DNA from: Paracoccaceae bacterium
Lineage (GTDB): Bacteria; Pseudomonadota; Alphaproteobacteria; Rhodobacterales; Rhodobacteraceae
NCBI GenBank assembly: GCA_011620265.1
Contig: WOZM01000242.1
Location: forward strand, 16,174-80,173
Length of the DNA stretch: 64,000 nucleotides
Reading direction: 5' to 3'
The translations under genes and the position numbers were made by a program. Under the pieces are notes generated by a model. That model was not told where the DNA came from. It was given only the letters and a program-made list of their open reading frames with translations, and did no database searches. Positions 20,894 through 31,027 of the stretch are shown in pieces; the stretch's first letter is position 1; every line of letters starts with the position of its first letter.

Positions 20894-21080
20894 TTTCTCT
20901 CCGCGCGGGTTCGACTGACGTGCCTGTGAAAAACGCGGCCTTGCCGCCACTCTCCGCTATGCCTAGAACGGCTGCGAAACAAGGCTCGGCTTAGCCCTCA
21001 CGGGACCCATCGCGATGTAAGGGGCTGCCGTCCGATAGTCAACGCCGCGCCCTGTCGCGGCCTCTACGGGAGTTGTCACG

Positions 21081-21923
21081 ATGCTGAAATCCGCCATTCT
21101 CGGCGCCGCGTTCCTGGCCCTTGCGGTCTCCGGCACCGCCCGCGCCGCCGATCCGACCGCCGATACCGTCGTGGCAACAGTGAACGGCACCGATATCACC
21201 CTCGGCCACATGATCGCGATGCGCGACAGCCTGCCGCCGCAATATCTCCAGCTCGACGACCAGACGCTTTTCGACGGGATTCTCGACCAGATCATCCAGC
21301 AGGTGGCCCTGTCGGCGGAGGCCGAGGGCAACCTGACCCGGCGCAACACGCTCACGCTCGACAATCAGCGGCGCGGCTATCTGGCCGGTGTCGTGCTTGA
21401 CGACACCGCGACGGCCGCCGTCACCGACGAGGCGGTCGAGGCGCTCTTCAAGGAGCGGTACTCTGCGACCGAGCCCGGCAAGGAATACAACGCCGCCCAT
21501 ATCCTCGTCGAAACCGAGGAAGAGGCGAAGGCGCTGAAGGCCGAGGTCGAGGGCGGCGCCGATTTCACGGCGCTCGCCAAGGAGAAGTCCACCGGCCCCT
21601 CTGGCCCCAACGGCGGCGATCTCGGCTGGTTCGGCGTCGGCATGATGGTCAAGCCCTTCGAGGACGCGGTGATCAAGATGGAGCCGGGCCAGGTCTCCGA
21701 TCCGGTCCAGACCCAGTTCGGCTGGCACATCATCAAGCTCAACGAAGTCCGCAACGCCTCCGCGCCGAAGATCGAGGATGTGCGCGACGAGCTTGCGGGC
21801 GAGTTGCAGGGCAGGGCGGTCGAGGCCAAGGTGACCGAACTGACCGAGGCCGCGAAGATCGAGAAGACGGTCGACGGGATCGACCCCGCGATCCTCAAGA
21901 ACTCCGCCCTGATCGACAACTGA
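21081..21923 (+). CDS. Periplasmic parvulin-type peptidylprolyl isomerase
   Basis: 280 aa; signal peptide, EYNAAHILVETEEEAKAL...GPNGGDLGWFGVGMMVKPFEDAV. Confidence 0.92.
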   Translation: MLKSAILGAAFLALAVSGTARAADPTADTVVATVNGTDITLGHMIAMRDSLPPQYLQLDDQTLFDGILDQIIQQVALSAEAEGNLTRRNTLTLDNQRRGYLAGVVLDDTATAAVTDEAVEALFKERYSATEPGKEYNAAHILVETEEEAKALKAEVEGGADFTALAKEKSTGPSGPNGGDLGWFGVGMMVKPFEDAVIKMEPGQVSDPVQTQFGWHIIKLNEVRNASAPKIEDVRDELAGELQGRAVEAKVTELTEAAKIEKTVDGIDPAILKNSALIDN

Positions 21924-21951
21924 TTTCCCCCACCCGAAGGAGGGACGACCG

Positions 21952-23373
21952 ATGGCAAAGCGCAAGACGGACTGGAAGGACGAGGCGAAGAAGCTGAAGG
22001 ACAAGGTCAAAAAGCTTCGCAAGAAGCTCGAGGACGACGTCCTGCCGGTGGTCGAGGAGCGGATGGAAGCCGTCGCGGATGCGGTGGGCGAGGCCGCCGG
22101 CAAGGTCACGGCCGGGGTGAAGAAAAAGCTCAACCCGGTCTCCCCGCTCGCGCCGAAGGGCGGATTTCCGGCGCTGCCGCGCATCGCCGGCGCGGAGTTC
22201 GCGGCGATCGAGGCCGGGGTCCGCTATGCCGGGCGCAAGGACGTGATGCTCGTCCGGCTCGCGCCCGGAACCGCTGTCGCCGGGGCGTTCACGACCTCCG
22301 CCACCCGCGCGGCCTGCGTGCTCGACTGCGAGGCGAAGCTGAAGGTTCAGCCCGGCCCGAAGGACGGCGCCGCCATCGTCGTCAATTCCGGCAACGCGAA
22401 CGCCTTTACCGGCAAGCTCGGTCAGGAGGCAGTCGATGCCGTGACAGGCAGCGTCGCCAAGGCGCTCGGGATCCCTGCCTCGCGGGTCTTCTCCTCCTCC
22501 ACCGGCGTCATCGGCGAACTTTTGCCGCATGAGAAGATCACCGCCCGGATCGACGACCTGAAAGCGGCGCTTTCCGAAGACGCGATCGAGATGGCTGCCC
22601 GCGCGATCATGACCACCGACACCTTCCCCAAGGGCGCCGCGGCCGAGGTCGCGGGCGAAGGCGGGACGATCCGCATCGCCGGCATCGCCAAGGGTTCGGG
22701 CATGATCGCGCCCGACATGGCGACGATGCTGGTCTACGTCTTCACCGACGCCTCCATCGCCTCGGCCGCCTTGCAGAAGATCGTCTCGCGCCAGGTCGGC
22801 GACACATTCAACGCGATCACCGTGGACAGCGACACCTCGACTTCCGACGCGCTGATCGTCGCCGCGACCGGAAAATCGGAGGCCGCCCCCATCGGCGACC
22901 TGCGCGGCAAGGTAGCCAAGGCGTTCGAGGCGGCGCTGCGCGGGGTGATGATGGACCTCGCCCACCAGGTCGTCCGCGACGGCGAGGGCGCGACGAAGTT
23001 CGTCGAGATTCGGGTCGAGGGCGCGACCGATGCCGCCGATGCCCGCCGCGCCGCGATGGCCATCGCCAATTCGCCGCTGGTCAAGACCGCCATCGCCGGC
23101 GAGGACCCGAACTGGGGCCGCATCGTCATGGCCGTCGGCAAGTCCGGCGCGAAGGCCGACCGCGACGCCATGTCGATCCGCTTCGGCGATCTCACGCTGG
23201 CCGAGGCCGGCTGGCGGAGCCCCTCCTACAGCGAGGAGGCGGCTGCGGCCTACATGAAGAACGACGAGTTGAAGATCACTGTCGATCTCGGCCTCGGCAA
23301 GGCGGCGACCAGTGTCTGGACCTGCGACCTTACGCACCGCTACATCGACATCAACGCCGACTACCGCTCTTGA
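21952..23373 (+). CDS. argJ: Bifunctional glutamate N-acetyltransferase/amino-acid acetyltransferase, with N-terminal extension
   Basis: 473 aa; PDMATMLVYVFTDA (Ala-Thr autocleavage context); strong SD AAGGAGGG 7 nt before ATG 21952. Confidence 0.95.
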   Translation: MAKRKTDWKDEAKKLKDKVKKLRKKLEDDVLPVVEERMEAVADAVGEAAGKVTAGVKKKLNPVSPLAPKGGFPALPRIAGAEFAAIEAGVRYAGRKDVMLVRLAPGTAVAGAFTTSATRAACVLDCEAKLKVQPGPKDGAAIVVNSGNANAFTGKLGQEAVDAVTGSVAKALGIPASRVFSSSTGVIGELLPHEKITARIDDLKAALSEDAIEMAARAIMTTDTFPKGAAAEVAGEGGTIRIAGIAKGSGMIAPDMATMLVYVFTDASIASAALQKIVSRQVGDTFNAITVDSDTSTSDALIVAATGKSEAAPIGDLRGKVAKAFEAALRGVMMDLAHQVVRDGEGATKFVEIRVEGATDAADARRAAMAIANSPLVKTAIAGEDPNWGRIVMAVGKSGAKADRDAMSIRFGDLTLAEAGWRSPSYSEEAAAAYMKNDELKITVDLGLGKAATSVWTCDLTHRYIDINADYRS

Positions 23374-23768
23374 AGACCGTCCTCGTTTCCGCCGTCGCCC
23401 TCATCGACGCCGACGGGCGCGTCCTGATCGCCCGCCGGCCCGAGGGCAAGTCGATGGCGGGCCTCTGGGAGTTTCCCGGCGGCAAGGTCGAACCCGGCGA
23501 GACGCCGGAAGCCGCGCTGATCCGCGAGCTGCACGAGGAACTGGGCATCGACACCTGGAAGAGCTGCCTCGCGCCGCTCACTTTTGCCAGCCACGCCTAT
23601 GCGGACTTCCACCTCCTGATGCCGCTTTTCGCCTGCCGCCGCTGGCAGGGCGTGCCGCAGGCGCGCGAAGGGCAGGAGCTGGCCTGGGTGCGGGCGAAGG
23701 ACCTGCGGGACTATCCGATGCCGCCGGCCGACCTGCCATTGATTCCCGTTATGCGCGACTGGTTGTGA
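23370..23768 (+). CDS. mutT: (Deoxy)nucleoside triphosphate pyrophosphohydrolase, MutT/NUDIX
   Basis: 132 aa; GGKVEPGETPEAALIRELHEELGI Nudix box; TTG start overlaps argJ stop (TTGA). Confidence 0.92.
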   Translation: MKTVLVSAVALIDADGRVLIARRPEGKSMAGLWEFPGGKVEPGETPEAALIRELHEELGIDTWKSCLAPLTFASHAYADFHLLMPLFACRRWQGVPQAREGQELAWVRAKDLRDYPMPPADLPLIPVMRDWL

Positions 23769-23945
23769 GTTTCTTGAATGAAATTCAACCCTGGATTGCA
23801 GCAGCTTATGGCCGGATTCTGACCCGCTTGTAATTATTGTTTCCAAATGGTTCCAACTATGGCAGAATTAAGGCAGTTTTGTTTGCCTTCGGTTAATGAT
23901 TGCCAGCTACAGTTCAAGCAGCCCGCCGTTGGGGGAGTTCAAGCG

Positions 23946-24083
23946 ATGCTGCGCACCATCACTCTTGGAAGTTGTGTCTCCGTTCAGGGCACGTTCGAAC
24001 GTCAGCTCGACAACGGAATGATACTTGTCCGCGTGGGAAAGCTCTTGTTCGAGGGTTATCCCATCGTGAAGAAGGCCGCCTGA
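23946..24083 (+). CDS. 45-aa small protein of unknown function
   Basis: ATG 23946 preceded by GGGGGAG; MLRTITLGSCVSVQGTFERQLDNGMILVRVGKLLFEGYPIVKKAA; followed by an intrinsic terminator. Confidence 0.65.
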   Translation: MLRTITLGSCVSVQGTFERQLDNGMILVRVGKLLFEGYPIVKKAA

Positions 24084-24100
24084 AATTCAGGCGGCCTTTT
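24073..24100 (+). terminator. Intrinsic terminator
   Basis: AGGCCGCCTGAA/TTCAGGCGGCCT arms followed by TTTT. Confidence 0.88.
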
Positions 24101-24118
24101 CAATTCCGGACACGAGGA

Positions 24119-24144
24119 ACGGGGCGCGGAAGCGCCCCGTTTTT
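24119..24144 (+). terminator. Second intrinsic terminator between the convergent small ORF and infB
   Basis: ACGGGGCGC-GGAA-GCGCCCCGT-TTTT. Confidence 0.75.
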
Positions 24145-26672
24145 CACGTCAGCTGACGCTCGACTTCCTCGCGCTCGAAGATCTCGATGACGTCGCCGGG
24201 GCGGATGTCCTCGTAGTTCTCGAACGCCATGCCGCATTCCTGGCCGGACTGCACTTCCTTGACTTCGTCCTTGAATCTCTTGAGGGTTTTCAGTGTCCCC
24301 TCGTGGATCACGACGTTGTCGCGCAGAAGCCGGACGCCGGCCGACCGGCGGGCGACACCTTCGGTGACGAGGCAGCCGGCAACCTTGCCGACGCCGGACA
24401 CCTTGAAGACTTCCTTGATCGAGGCGTAGCCGATGAACGTCTCGCGCACCTCGGCCTTCAGAAGGCCGGACGCCGCCGCCTTCACGTCGTCGACCAGATC
24501 GTAGATCACCGAGTAGTAGCGGATCTCCACGCCTTTCTGGTTCGCCGCGGCGCGCGCCGGCGCATTCGCCCGGACGTTGAAGCCGATGACCGGCGATCCG
24601 GAGGCCTCGGCAAGGCCGATATCCGATTCAGTGATCGCGCCGACACCGTAGTGCAAGACCCGGACGCGCACTTCTTCGTTCCCGATTTTTTCCATAGCCT
24701 GAACAATCGCCTCGGCGGAGCCCTGCACGTCGGCCTTCACCACGATCGGCAGTTCGGCGATGTCCTTGTCTTCCTTGGCCTTGGCCATGAGCTGTTCCAG
24801 CGTCGTCGCCGCGCCGGCGGCCGCGCGCTTGTCCTTCGCGGCCTTCTCGCGGTAGTCGGCGATCTCGCGGGCCTGCGCCTCGGTCTCGACGACGTTGAGG
24901 ACGTCACCCGCCTCGGGCGTACCGTTGAGGCCGAGGACCTCGACCGGAACCGACGGCCCGGCCTCGGCCACCCGCTCGCCCTGATCGTTGATCAGCGCGC
25001 GGACCTTGCCCCACTGCTCGCCGACGACGAAGATGTCGCCCTGACGGAGCGTGCCGTTCTGAACCAGGACCGTCGCGACCGGACCCCGGCCAACGTCGAG
25101 CTTGGCTTCGATCACGGCACCCAGCGCCGCGCGCTTCGGATTGGCCTTCAGCTCCAGAATCTCGGCCTGCAGCGCGATGGCTTCCAGGAGCGTGTCGAGC
25201 CCCTTGCCTGTCGTCGCCGAGACCTCGACATCCTGCACCTCGCCCGACATCGCCTCGACGACGACCTCGTGCTGCAGAAGATCGGTGCGGACCTTCTGCG
25301 GGTTGGCCGAGGGCTTGTCGCACTTGTTGATGGCAACGATCATCGGCACACCGGCGGCCTTGGCGTGATTGATCGCCTCGACCGTCTGCGGCATGACCGC
25401 GTCGTCGGCCGCGACGACGAGGACGACGATATCCGTCACCTGCGCGCCACGGGCCCGCATCGAGGTGAAGGCGGCGTGGCCCGGCGTGTCGAGGAAGGTC
25501 AGGACCGCCCCCGAATCCGTGGTCACCTGATAGGCGCCGATATGCTGGGTGATGCCGCCCGCTTCGCCCGAGACCACGTTGGTCTTGCGGATCGCGTCGA
25601 GAAGCGAGGTCTTGCCGTGGTCGACATGGCCCATGATCGTGATGATCGGCGGCCGCGACTGCAGGTCCTCGTCCTTGTCGTCCACCGTGTCGATCACCTG
25701 CTCCACGTCCGAATCCGACACGCGCACGACCTTGTGGCCGAATTCCTCGATGATGAGTTCGGCCGTATCGGCGTCGATGGCCTGGTTCATGTTGACCATC
25801 ATGCCCATCTTCATCAGGGCCTTGACCACGTCGGCGGCGCGTTCGGCCATGCGGTTGGCAAGTTCCTGGACGACGATCGTCTCGGGAAGCTGCACGTCGC
25901 GCACCTGCTTTTCGGGCCGGACATTGAGGCCGAGCGCCTTCTGCCGGGCGCGTTCCTGCTTGCGCTTCATCGCCGCCATCGAGCGCTGACGCCCGCCGCC
26001 GCCCGAAAGCGCCTCGCTCAGCGTCAGCTTGCCGGAGCGGCGACCCTCGTCGCGGCTGACCTTGCCGGCGCGGTCGCGATCGCCGCCGCCGCGGTCGTCG
26101 CGCTCGCGGTCGGTCTTGCGCGGGCCGGCGGTGGTCACGCCCTTGGTCTCGGCCCGGGACGCCGCGGCTTCGGCCGCGGCCGGATCGACGGTTGCGGCCG
26201 CAGCGGCCGGCTTCTTGAAATCTTCCTTGCGGGCGGCGCGGGCCTCGGCCTCTTCGGCGCGGCGCGCGTCTTCGTCGGCCTTGGCCTTCAGCGCTTCCTC
26301 GCGCTCGCGGTCCTCGCGCTCCTTGGCCTCGATCTCGGCGCGGCGACGCTCACGTTCTTCCTCGCGCTGGCGCTCGTCGGCGGCACGGGTCTGCGCCTCT
26401 TCGACTTCGCGGGCCTTGGCGGCCTGAAGCGCCCTCAGCCGGCGGTCCATCTCGGCATCGGAAATCCCGGCCGGCCGCCGCGACGGATCGCCCCGGCTCG
26501 CGGCCCCGCCGCCCGTGGCGGCAGGCGTCCCGCCCGCTTTCGGCACGACGACGCGCTTGCGTTTCGTCTCGACGACGACGCTTTTCGTGCGGCCATGGCT
26601 GAAGCTCTGCTTCACCTGGCCGGAACGCCCGCCACCGAGGCCGAGGGGTTTCTTACCGTCTGTATCGCTCAT
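24144..26672 (-). CDS. infB: Translation initiation factor IF-2
   Basis: 842 aa; [43 protein letters not shown]. Confidence 0.98.
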   Translation of the reverse strand: MSDTDGKKPLGLGGGRSGQVKQSFSHGRTKSVVVETKRKRVVVPKAGGTPAATGGGAASRGDPSRRPAGISDAEMDRRLRALQAAKAREVEEAQTRAADERQREEERERRRAEIEAKEREDREREEALKAKADEDARRAEEAEARAARKEDFKKPAAAAATVDPAAAEAAASRAETKGVTTAGPRKTDRERDDRGGGDRDRAGKVSRDEGRRSGKLTLSEALSGGGGRQRSMAAMKRKQERARQKALGLNVRPEKQVRDVQLPETIVVQELANRMAERAADVVKALMKMGMMVNMNQAIDADTAELIIEEFGHKVVRVSDSDVEQVIDTVDDKDEDLQSRPPIITIMGHVDHGKTSLLDAIRKTNVVSGEAGGITQHIGAYQVTTDSGAVLTFLDTPGHAAFTSMRARGAQVTDIVVLVVAADDAVMPQTVEAINHAKAAGVPMIVAINKCDKPSANPQKVRTDLLQHEVVVEAMSGEVQDVEVSATTGKGLDTLLEAIALQAEILELKANPKRAALGAVIEAKLDVGRGPVATVLVQNGTLRQGDIFVVGEQWGKVRALINDQGERVAEAGPSVPVEVLGLNGTPEAGDVLNVVETEAQAREIADYREKAAKDKRAAAGAATTLEQLMAKAKEDKDIAELPIVVKADVQGSAEAIVQAMEKIGNEEVRVRVLHYGVGAITESDIGLAEASGSPVIGFNVRANAPARAAANQKGVEIRYYSVIYDLVDDVKAAASGLLKAEVRETFIGYASIKEVFKVSGVGKVAGCLVTEGVARRSAGVRLLRDNVVIHEGTLKTLKRFKDEVKEVQSGQECGMAFENYEDIRPGDVIEIFEREEVERQLT

Positions 26673-27298
26673 GCCGACTTCGCATCCTTCCCGGCGGTCG
26701 TCCCGCCGTCATCCTTCCGCAAGCTCGTAAGCTTTGCAGCTTCCTCTACAACACGCTTGGAGAGTCCACCAGCCGCAAGCGCGCCATGTACCACACTATC
26801 TCGTCCAAAGGCCAGACCGAGCTCGGACGCCGTGAGGCATCCGAACCAGCGCCCGCCTTCGGGGGTCCATAGCTTGCCCTTGCCGCGCTCCGATCCGTCG
26901 GAGGCCTGGAACAGGACCTTCGCCTTGCCGTCGGCGAGCCAGCCCTTGACCTTTTCGAATCCCGCGACGGCACGTCCCGCCTTGCGTGCCAGAGAGATAT
27001 GATCGACGACCCGCCGCGCCAACCCCGCCTCGACAATATCGCCGAGGTTCTCCGGCACCGTCACCGGCGCCTTCGCGGCCCGGGCAAAAAGCCCCTTCTT
27101 CGCTGCCTTCTCGATGGCGGCCCGGTCGGCCGTCACCCAGATGCCGCGACCGGGCAGCTTTTCGGCCAGATCGGGAACGAGCTGGCCCTCGGGGCCGACG
27201 ACGAAGCGGACGAGCCCGGCCTTCGGCTGCACGTCACCCGTGACGATGCAGCGCCGTTCCGGCTCATCCCTGTCCTTGTCGCGTCCCCCTCGGGTCAT
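26669..27298 (-). CDS. YlxR (DUF448) family RNA-binding protein with L7Ae-like C-terminal region
   Basis: 209 aa; [51 protein letters not shown]; between nusA and infB. Confidence 0.9.
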   Translation of the reverse strand: MTRGGRDKDRDEPERRCIVTGDVQPKAGLVRFVVGPEGQLVPDLAEKLPGRGIWVTADRAAIEKAAKKGLFARAAKAPVTVPENLGDIVEAGLARRVVDHISLARKAGRAVAGFEKVKGWLADGKAKVLFQASDGSERGKGKLWTPEGGRWFGCLTASELGLAFGRDSVVHGALAAGGLSKRVVEEAAKLTSLRKDDGGTTAGKDAKSA

Positions 27299-27321
27299 GT
27301 GCGTCCCTTCCGAGGCCCATT

Positions 27322-28932
27322 TCAGGCCTCGGCCTCCTCATCGGTATCGCCCTCTTCGGCATCCGTCTCAAGTTCCGCCGGATCGACCCAGCCAAGCTGG
27401 ATCCGCGCGGTCATCACGAGGTGCTGGGCCTCTTCAAGGCTCATGTCGAACTTCTCGAGCAGACCTTCGTCCTTCACCCGCTCGCCATTGACCGTGGTCC
27501 AGCCGCCGGCCAGTTCCCAGTCGGCGCAGGTGGCGAAGTCCTCGAGCGTCTTGACGCCGTCCTGCGCCAACGCCTCGAGCATCTGCGGCGTCAGCCCCTC
27601 GAACCCGACCAGGCTGTCCTCGACGCCGAGTGCGCGGGCGTTCTCCAGCGCCTTGCGGTTCTGCTCCTCGATCACGTCGCGGGCGCGGGCCTGAAGCTCC
27701 GACGCCGTCGCATCGTCGACGCCCTCGATGCTCAGCAGCTCGTCGAGGTCGACATAGGCCACCTCTTCGAGATTGGTGAAACCTTCGGCCACCAGAAGCT
27801 GCGCAAAGAATTCGTCGAGATCGAGATTGTCCATGAAGAGCTTGGTGCGCTCGGCGAACTCGGCCTGCCGGCGCTGGCTCTCTTCCTCTTCCGTCAGGAT
27901 GTCGATGTCGAGGCCGGTGAGCTGCGACGCAAGCCGCACGTTCTGGCCGCGCCGGCCGATGGCGAGGCTGAGTTGCTCGTCCGGCACCACGACCTCGATC
28001 TTGCCGGCTTCCTCGTCGATCACGACCTTGGAGACCTCGGCGGGCTGAAGCGCGTTGACGAGGAACGTCGCCTGATCCTCGTTCCACGGGATGATGTCGA
28101 TCTTCTCGCCCTGAAGCTCGTTCACCACGGCCTGCACACGGCTGCCGCGCATACCGACGCAGGCGCCCACGGGGTCGATCGAGTTGTCATAGGAAATGAC
28201 GCCGATCTTGGCGCGGCTGCCGGGATCGCGGGCCACGGCCTTGATCTCGATGATGCCGTCGTAGATCTCCGGCACTTCCATCTTGAAGAGCTCAGCCATG
28301 AACTGCGGATCGGTCCGCGACAGGAACACCTGCGGGCCCCGCGCCTCGCGCCGCACATCCTTGATGTAGCAGCGGATGCGGTCGTTCGGGCGATAGCTCT
28401 CGCGGCCGATCTTCTCGTTGCGGCGCAGGATCGCCTCGCCGCGACCGATATCGACGATGATGTTGCCGTATTCCTCGCGCTTGACCACGCCGTTGATGAT
28501 CGTGCCCTTGCGATCCTTGAATTCCTCGAACTGGCGGTCGCGCTCGGCCTCGCGGACCTTCTGCAGGATCACCTGCTTCGCGGACTGCGCGGCGATCCGG
28601 CCGAGATCGACCGGCGGCACCTCTTCCACGACCGTGTCGCCGACCTTCGGATCGTCGAGATACTGCCTGGCCTGCTCGACCGTCAGCTCCGCCTGGTAGT
28701 TCTCCAGCAGGTCATCCTCGACCACTGTGCGCACGCGCGTGAAGGTCGCCTTGCCGGTCTTGCGGTCGATGGCGACGCGGATATCCATCTCGGACCCGTA
28801 GCGCGACTTCGCGGCGCGGGCGAGGCTCTCCTCCATCGCCTCGATGACCAGCACGGGGTCGATCATCTTTTCCCGCGCGACGGCCTCGGCCGTTTGCAGA
28901 AGCTCCAGCTGGTTGGCAGAGGTAATCGCCAT
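27322..28932 (-). CDS. nusA: Transcription termination/antitermination protein NusA
   Basis: 536 aa; S1/KH domains ([32 protein letters not shown]) and helix-hairpin-helix C-terminal repeats. Confidence 0.98.
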   Translation of the reverse strand: MAITSANQLELLQTAEAVAREKMIDPVLVIEAMEESLARAAKSRYGSEMDIRVAIDRKTGKATFTRVRTVVEDDLLENYQAELTVEQARQYLDDPKVGDTVVEEVPPVDLGRIAAQSAKQVILQKVREAERDRQFEEFKDRKGTIINGVVKREEYGNIIVDIGRGEAILRRNEKIGRESYRPNDRIRCYIKDVRREARGPQVFLSRTDPQFMAELFKMEVPEIYDGIIEIKAVARDPGSRAKIGVISYDNSIDPVGACVGMRGSRVQAVVNELQGEKIDIIPWNEDQATFLVNALQPAEVSKVVIDEEAGKIEVVVPDEQLSLAIGRRGQNVRLASQLTGLDIDILTEEEESQRRQAEFAERTKLFMDNLDLDEFFAQLLVAEGFTNLEEVAYVDLDELLSIEGVDDATASELQARARDVIEEQNRKALENARALGVEDSLVGFEGLTPQMLEALAQDGVKTLEDFATCADWELAGGWTTVNGERVKDEGLLEKFDMSLEEAQHLVMTARIQLGWVDPAELETDAEEGDTDEEAEA

Positions 28933-29502
28933 TCATTCCTCCTCGGAAGTGTCTTCTTCAATGTCGTCGAACGCGGCTTCGTCGACCTTCTCGGTGGTCT
29001 TCTTCTGCCGCAGCATTTCGGTGATCAGCTCGTCGGTCAGCACAAGCTTGGCATCCGACAGCCAGTCGAACTTGAGGCCGATGGTGCCTTCCTCGATCTC
29101 GATCAGTACCTCGTCGCCCTCGGTCCCGGCCAGCTTGCCCTTGAAGCGCTTGCGGCCGTCCATCATCTCCGAGGTCTCGATCTTCGCCTCGTAGCCTTCC
29201 CAGACGTCGAAATCCTTCAGCCGGGTCAGCGGCCGGTCGATGCCGGGGGAGGAAACCTCGAGCGTGTACTGATCCTCGATCGGGTCCTCGACATCGAGAA
29301 CCGCCGAGACCGCGATCGAGATCTTGCCGCAATCCTCGACGTCGATCCCGCCCTCGGGCCGGTCGGCCATGATCTGCAGGGTCTTGTAGAGCCCGCCCAT
29401 CAGCCGGATGCGCACGAGTTCGAACCCCAGACCTTCGATGGTCGGGGTCACGATCTCGGCCAGGCGCCGGTCGATGGCGGTTTTGGCGATCAGTTCGGTC
29501 AT
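28933..29502 (-). CDS. rimP: Ribosome maturation factor RimP
   Basis: From [44 protein letters not shown]. Confidence 0.95.
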   Translation of the reverse strand: MTELIAKTAIDRRLAEIVTPTIEGLGFELVRIRLMGGLYKTLQIMADRPEGGIDVEDCGKISIAVSAVLDVEDPIEDQYTLEVSSPGIDRPLTRLKDFDVWEGYEAKIETSEMMDGRKRFKGKLAGTEGDEVLIEIEEGTIGLKFDWLSDAKLVLTDELITEMLRQKKTTEKVDEAAFDDIEEDTSEEE

Positions 29503-29515
29503 CGGTCCTTCAGAC

Positions 29516-29541
29516 AACAAAAAACGGGCCCAGCGGCCCGT
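29516..29541 (-). terminator. Intrinsic terminator immediately upstream of rimP (attenuator candidate)
   Basis: Minus strand ACGGGCC-GCTG-GGCCCGT-TTTTTGTTG; 3' end is about 14 nt from the rimP start codon. Confidence 0.8.
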
Positions 29542-29596
29542 CGCACTTTCCCGGTGGGCTGCGAGTTTGGACCCCGTAGCCGCGCTGTTGAACGGC

Positions 29597-29625
29597 ATAT
29601 AGGCGAAGGTGGGCGAGTCTGCAAG
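29597..29625 (-). promoter_or_regulatory. Candidate promoter of the rimP-nusA-infB leader (sigma-70 and/or RpoH-like)
   Basis: Minus strand CTTG-N18-CCTATAT, overlapping TTGCAG-N17-TATATG. Confidence 0.55.
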
Positions 29626-29711
29626 CGCAAGAGTGTCGGCACCCTGAATGTCAGGGGTTGGGCCAGCGCCCCAACCGCCGGGCGCGGGGTCGCTGCCGAC
29701 CCCAAATCTCT

Positions 29712-30170
29712 CTATGATCCATCGGGATTGTTCCGCCAAATCCAGAAATTCAGCGCGGTAGCAACCGACAGCCAAGCGAGATAGGGCAAAAGAAGCACGG
29801 CCGCGTATCCATCAAGTGCCCAGAACTGCGGGATCATCACGGCGACCGTCAGCCAAAGAAGGGTGATGACGACCAGGCCCGCGCGCTTGTGGTGACCGCC
29901 GAAGAAGACCGGCGTCCAGAGCGTGTTGAGAGTGATCTGCAACGACCAGAAGGCCAGTGCAGTCCCGCTCCCTGGAACCGACGCGACCCGCGCGGCGGCG
30001 ATCGCGATGACGATGTAAAGGATCGTCCAGACCACTGGAAAGGCCAGACGCGGCGGCGTCCAACTTGGTTTGTTCAACCGCTCGTACCAGCTGCCCGGCT
30101 GAAAGATCATGCCAGTCGCCGCAGCCGCGAGGCAGGCACTGAAAAAGGCGGCGAAGGCCGTAAGCTCCAA
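29712..30170 (-). CDS. tspO: TspO/MBR family tryptophan-rich sensory protein
   Basis: TTG start with [44 protein letters not shown]...[11 protein letters not shown]. Confidence 0.9.
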   Translation of the reverse strand: MELTAFAAFFSACLAAAATGMIFQPGSWYERLNKPSWTPPRLAFPVVWTILYIVIAIAAARVASVPGSGTALAFWSLQITLNTLWTPVFFGGHHKRAGLVVITLLWLTVAVMIPQFWALDGYAAVLLLPYLAWLSVATALNFWIWRNNPDGS

Positions 30171-30243
30171 GATCAGTCCCCTCTCAGGCGTGTCGGGACG
30201 ATACGTCCGGGTGTGGCGCGGGTTCCCACGGCACTGACCGCGA

Positions 30244-30876
30244 TCAATCCCCGCTCTTCCATCCCTGATCCCGGTGCGTCCCGTCGCAATAGGGCTTGAT
30301 CCCCGATTTGCCGCAACGGCAGAGCACGTATTTGCGGGGTGTCGTCGCCTCCCCCGGATGCGGGGTCGCGATCTCTGCGTCGTGGACCATGTAGGGTCCA
30401 TCGCGCATCACCTCGATCCGGGCGCGTTCGGCGATTAGATGACCAACCCCGGCAGCGGATCGCAGACCCAATGCGCCCGAGGGGCAATGGGCGATAACCT
30501 CCTCGATCTCGGCGCGGCTGCCCTTGTCCGGCCGGACCCAGGGCTTTTCGGCGGAGTTGAAGACCTGCGGCGCGATCCGGGCGCATTCAGCGGCATGGGC
30601 GCAGACGAGGGGGTTGAACGTCACCGTGACCTTGGCCCCTTCATAGTCGACCACCCGGTTTCGCCCGGCGGGCGTGCCGGACGCGCTGTCGAAACCGTTG
30701 GTCTTGTGGCTGCCGTCGCAAAAGGGCTTGGTCTTGCTGCCACCACACCGGCAGAGCGCCATGACCGGCTTGACTTCCAGCGTCTGCCCACCGGGTCCCT
30801 TGAGCGTGTCGAGCCCCTTGACCACTAGCGGCCCGTTTTCCCGCGCCTCGATTGTGATCCTGGTGTCTTCGCTCAT
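30244..30876 (-). CDS. CDGSH iron-sulfur protein with two CDGSH motifs flanking a divergent ferredoxin-like (Fer4_19) segment
   Basis: CRCGGSKTKPFCDGSH and CRCGKSGIKPYCDGTH; middle NPLVCAHAAECARIAPQVF...HCPSGAL. Confidence 0.9.
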   Translation of the reverse strand: MSEDTRITIEARENGPLVVKGLDTLKGPGGQTLEVKPVMALCRCGGSKTKPFCDGSHKTNGFDSASGTPAGRNRVVDYEGAKVTVTFNPLVCAHAAECARIAPQVFNSAEKPWVRPDKGSRAEIEEVIAHCPSGALGLRSAAGVGHLIAERARIEVMRDGPYMVHDAEIATPHPGEATTPRKYVLCRCGKSGIKPYCDGTHRDQGWKSGD

Positions 30877-31012
30877 CGCGTCCTCCCGTACCTGCACGAG
30901 GGGAAGCATGGTGGGGCGGGCGGGGCCACGTCAATCGACAGATGCGTGAGAGCCCTTTAAATGAGGTTGCCGAAAATTCCGCTGTCTTTTTACATCAATG
31001 GTTTGGTGTTTC

Positions 31013-31026
31013 TTTCACGCGTGAAA
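31013..31026. promoter_or_regulatory. 14-bp perfect palindrome (operator-like)
   Basis: TTTCACGCGTGAAA in an AT-rich gap between pip and the CDGSH gene. Confidence 0.4.
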
Positions 31027-31027
31027 T

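Noticed and set aside
24303-27002. 899-aa open frame antisense to infB
   Set aside because: Same high-GC antisense artefact; infB on the minus strand is certain.
29542-29711. Possible tRNA upstream of rimP (as metY in E. coli)
   Set aside because: Read on the minus strand, I could not find a cloverleaf or GTTCGANTC box; a promoter/leader/terminator explanation fits better.
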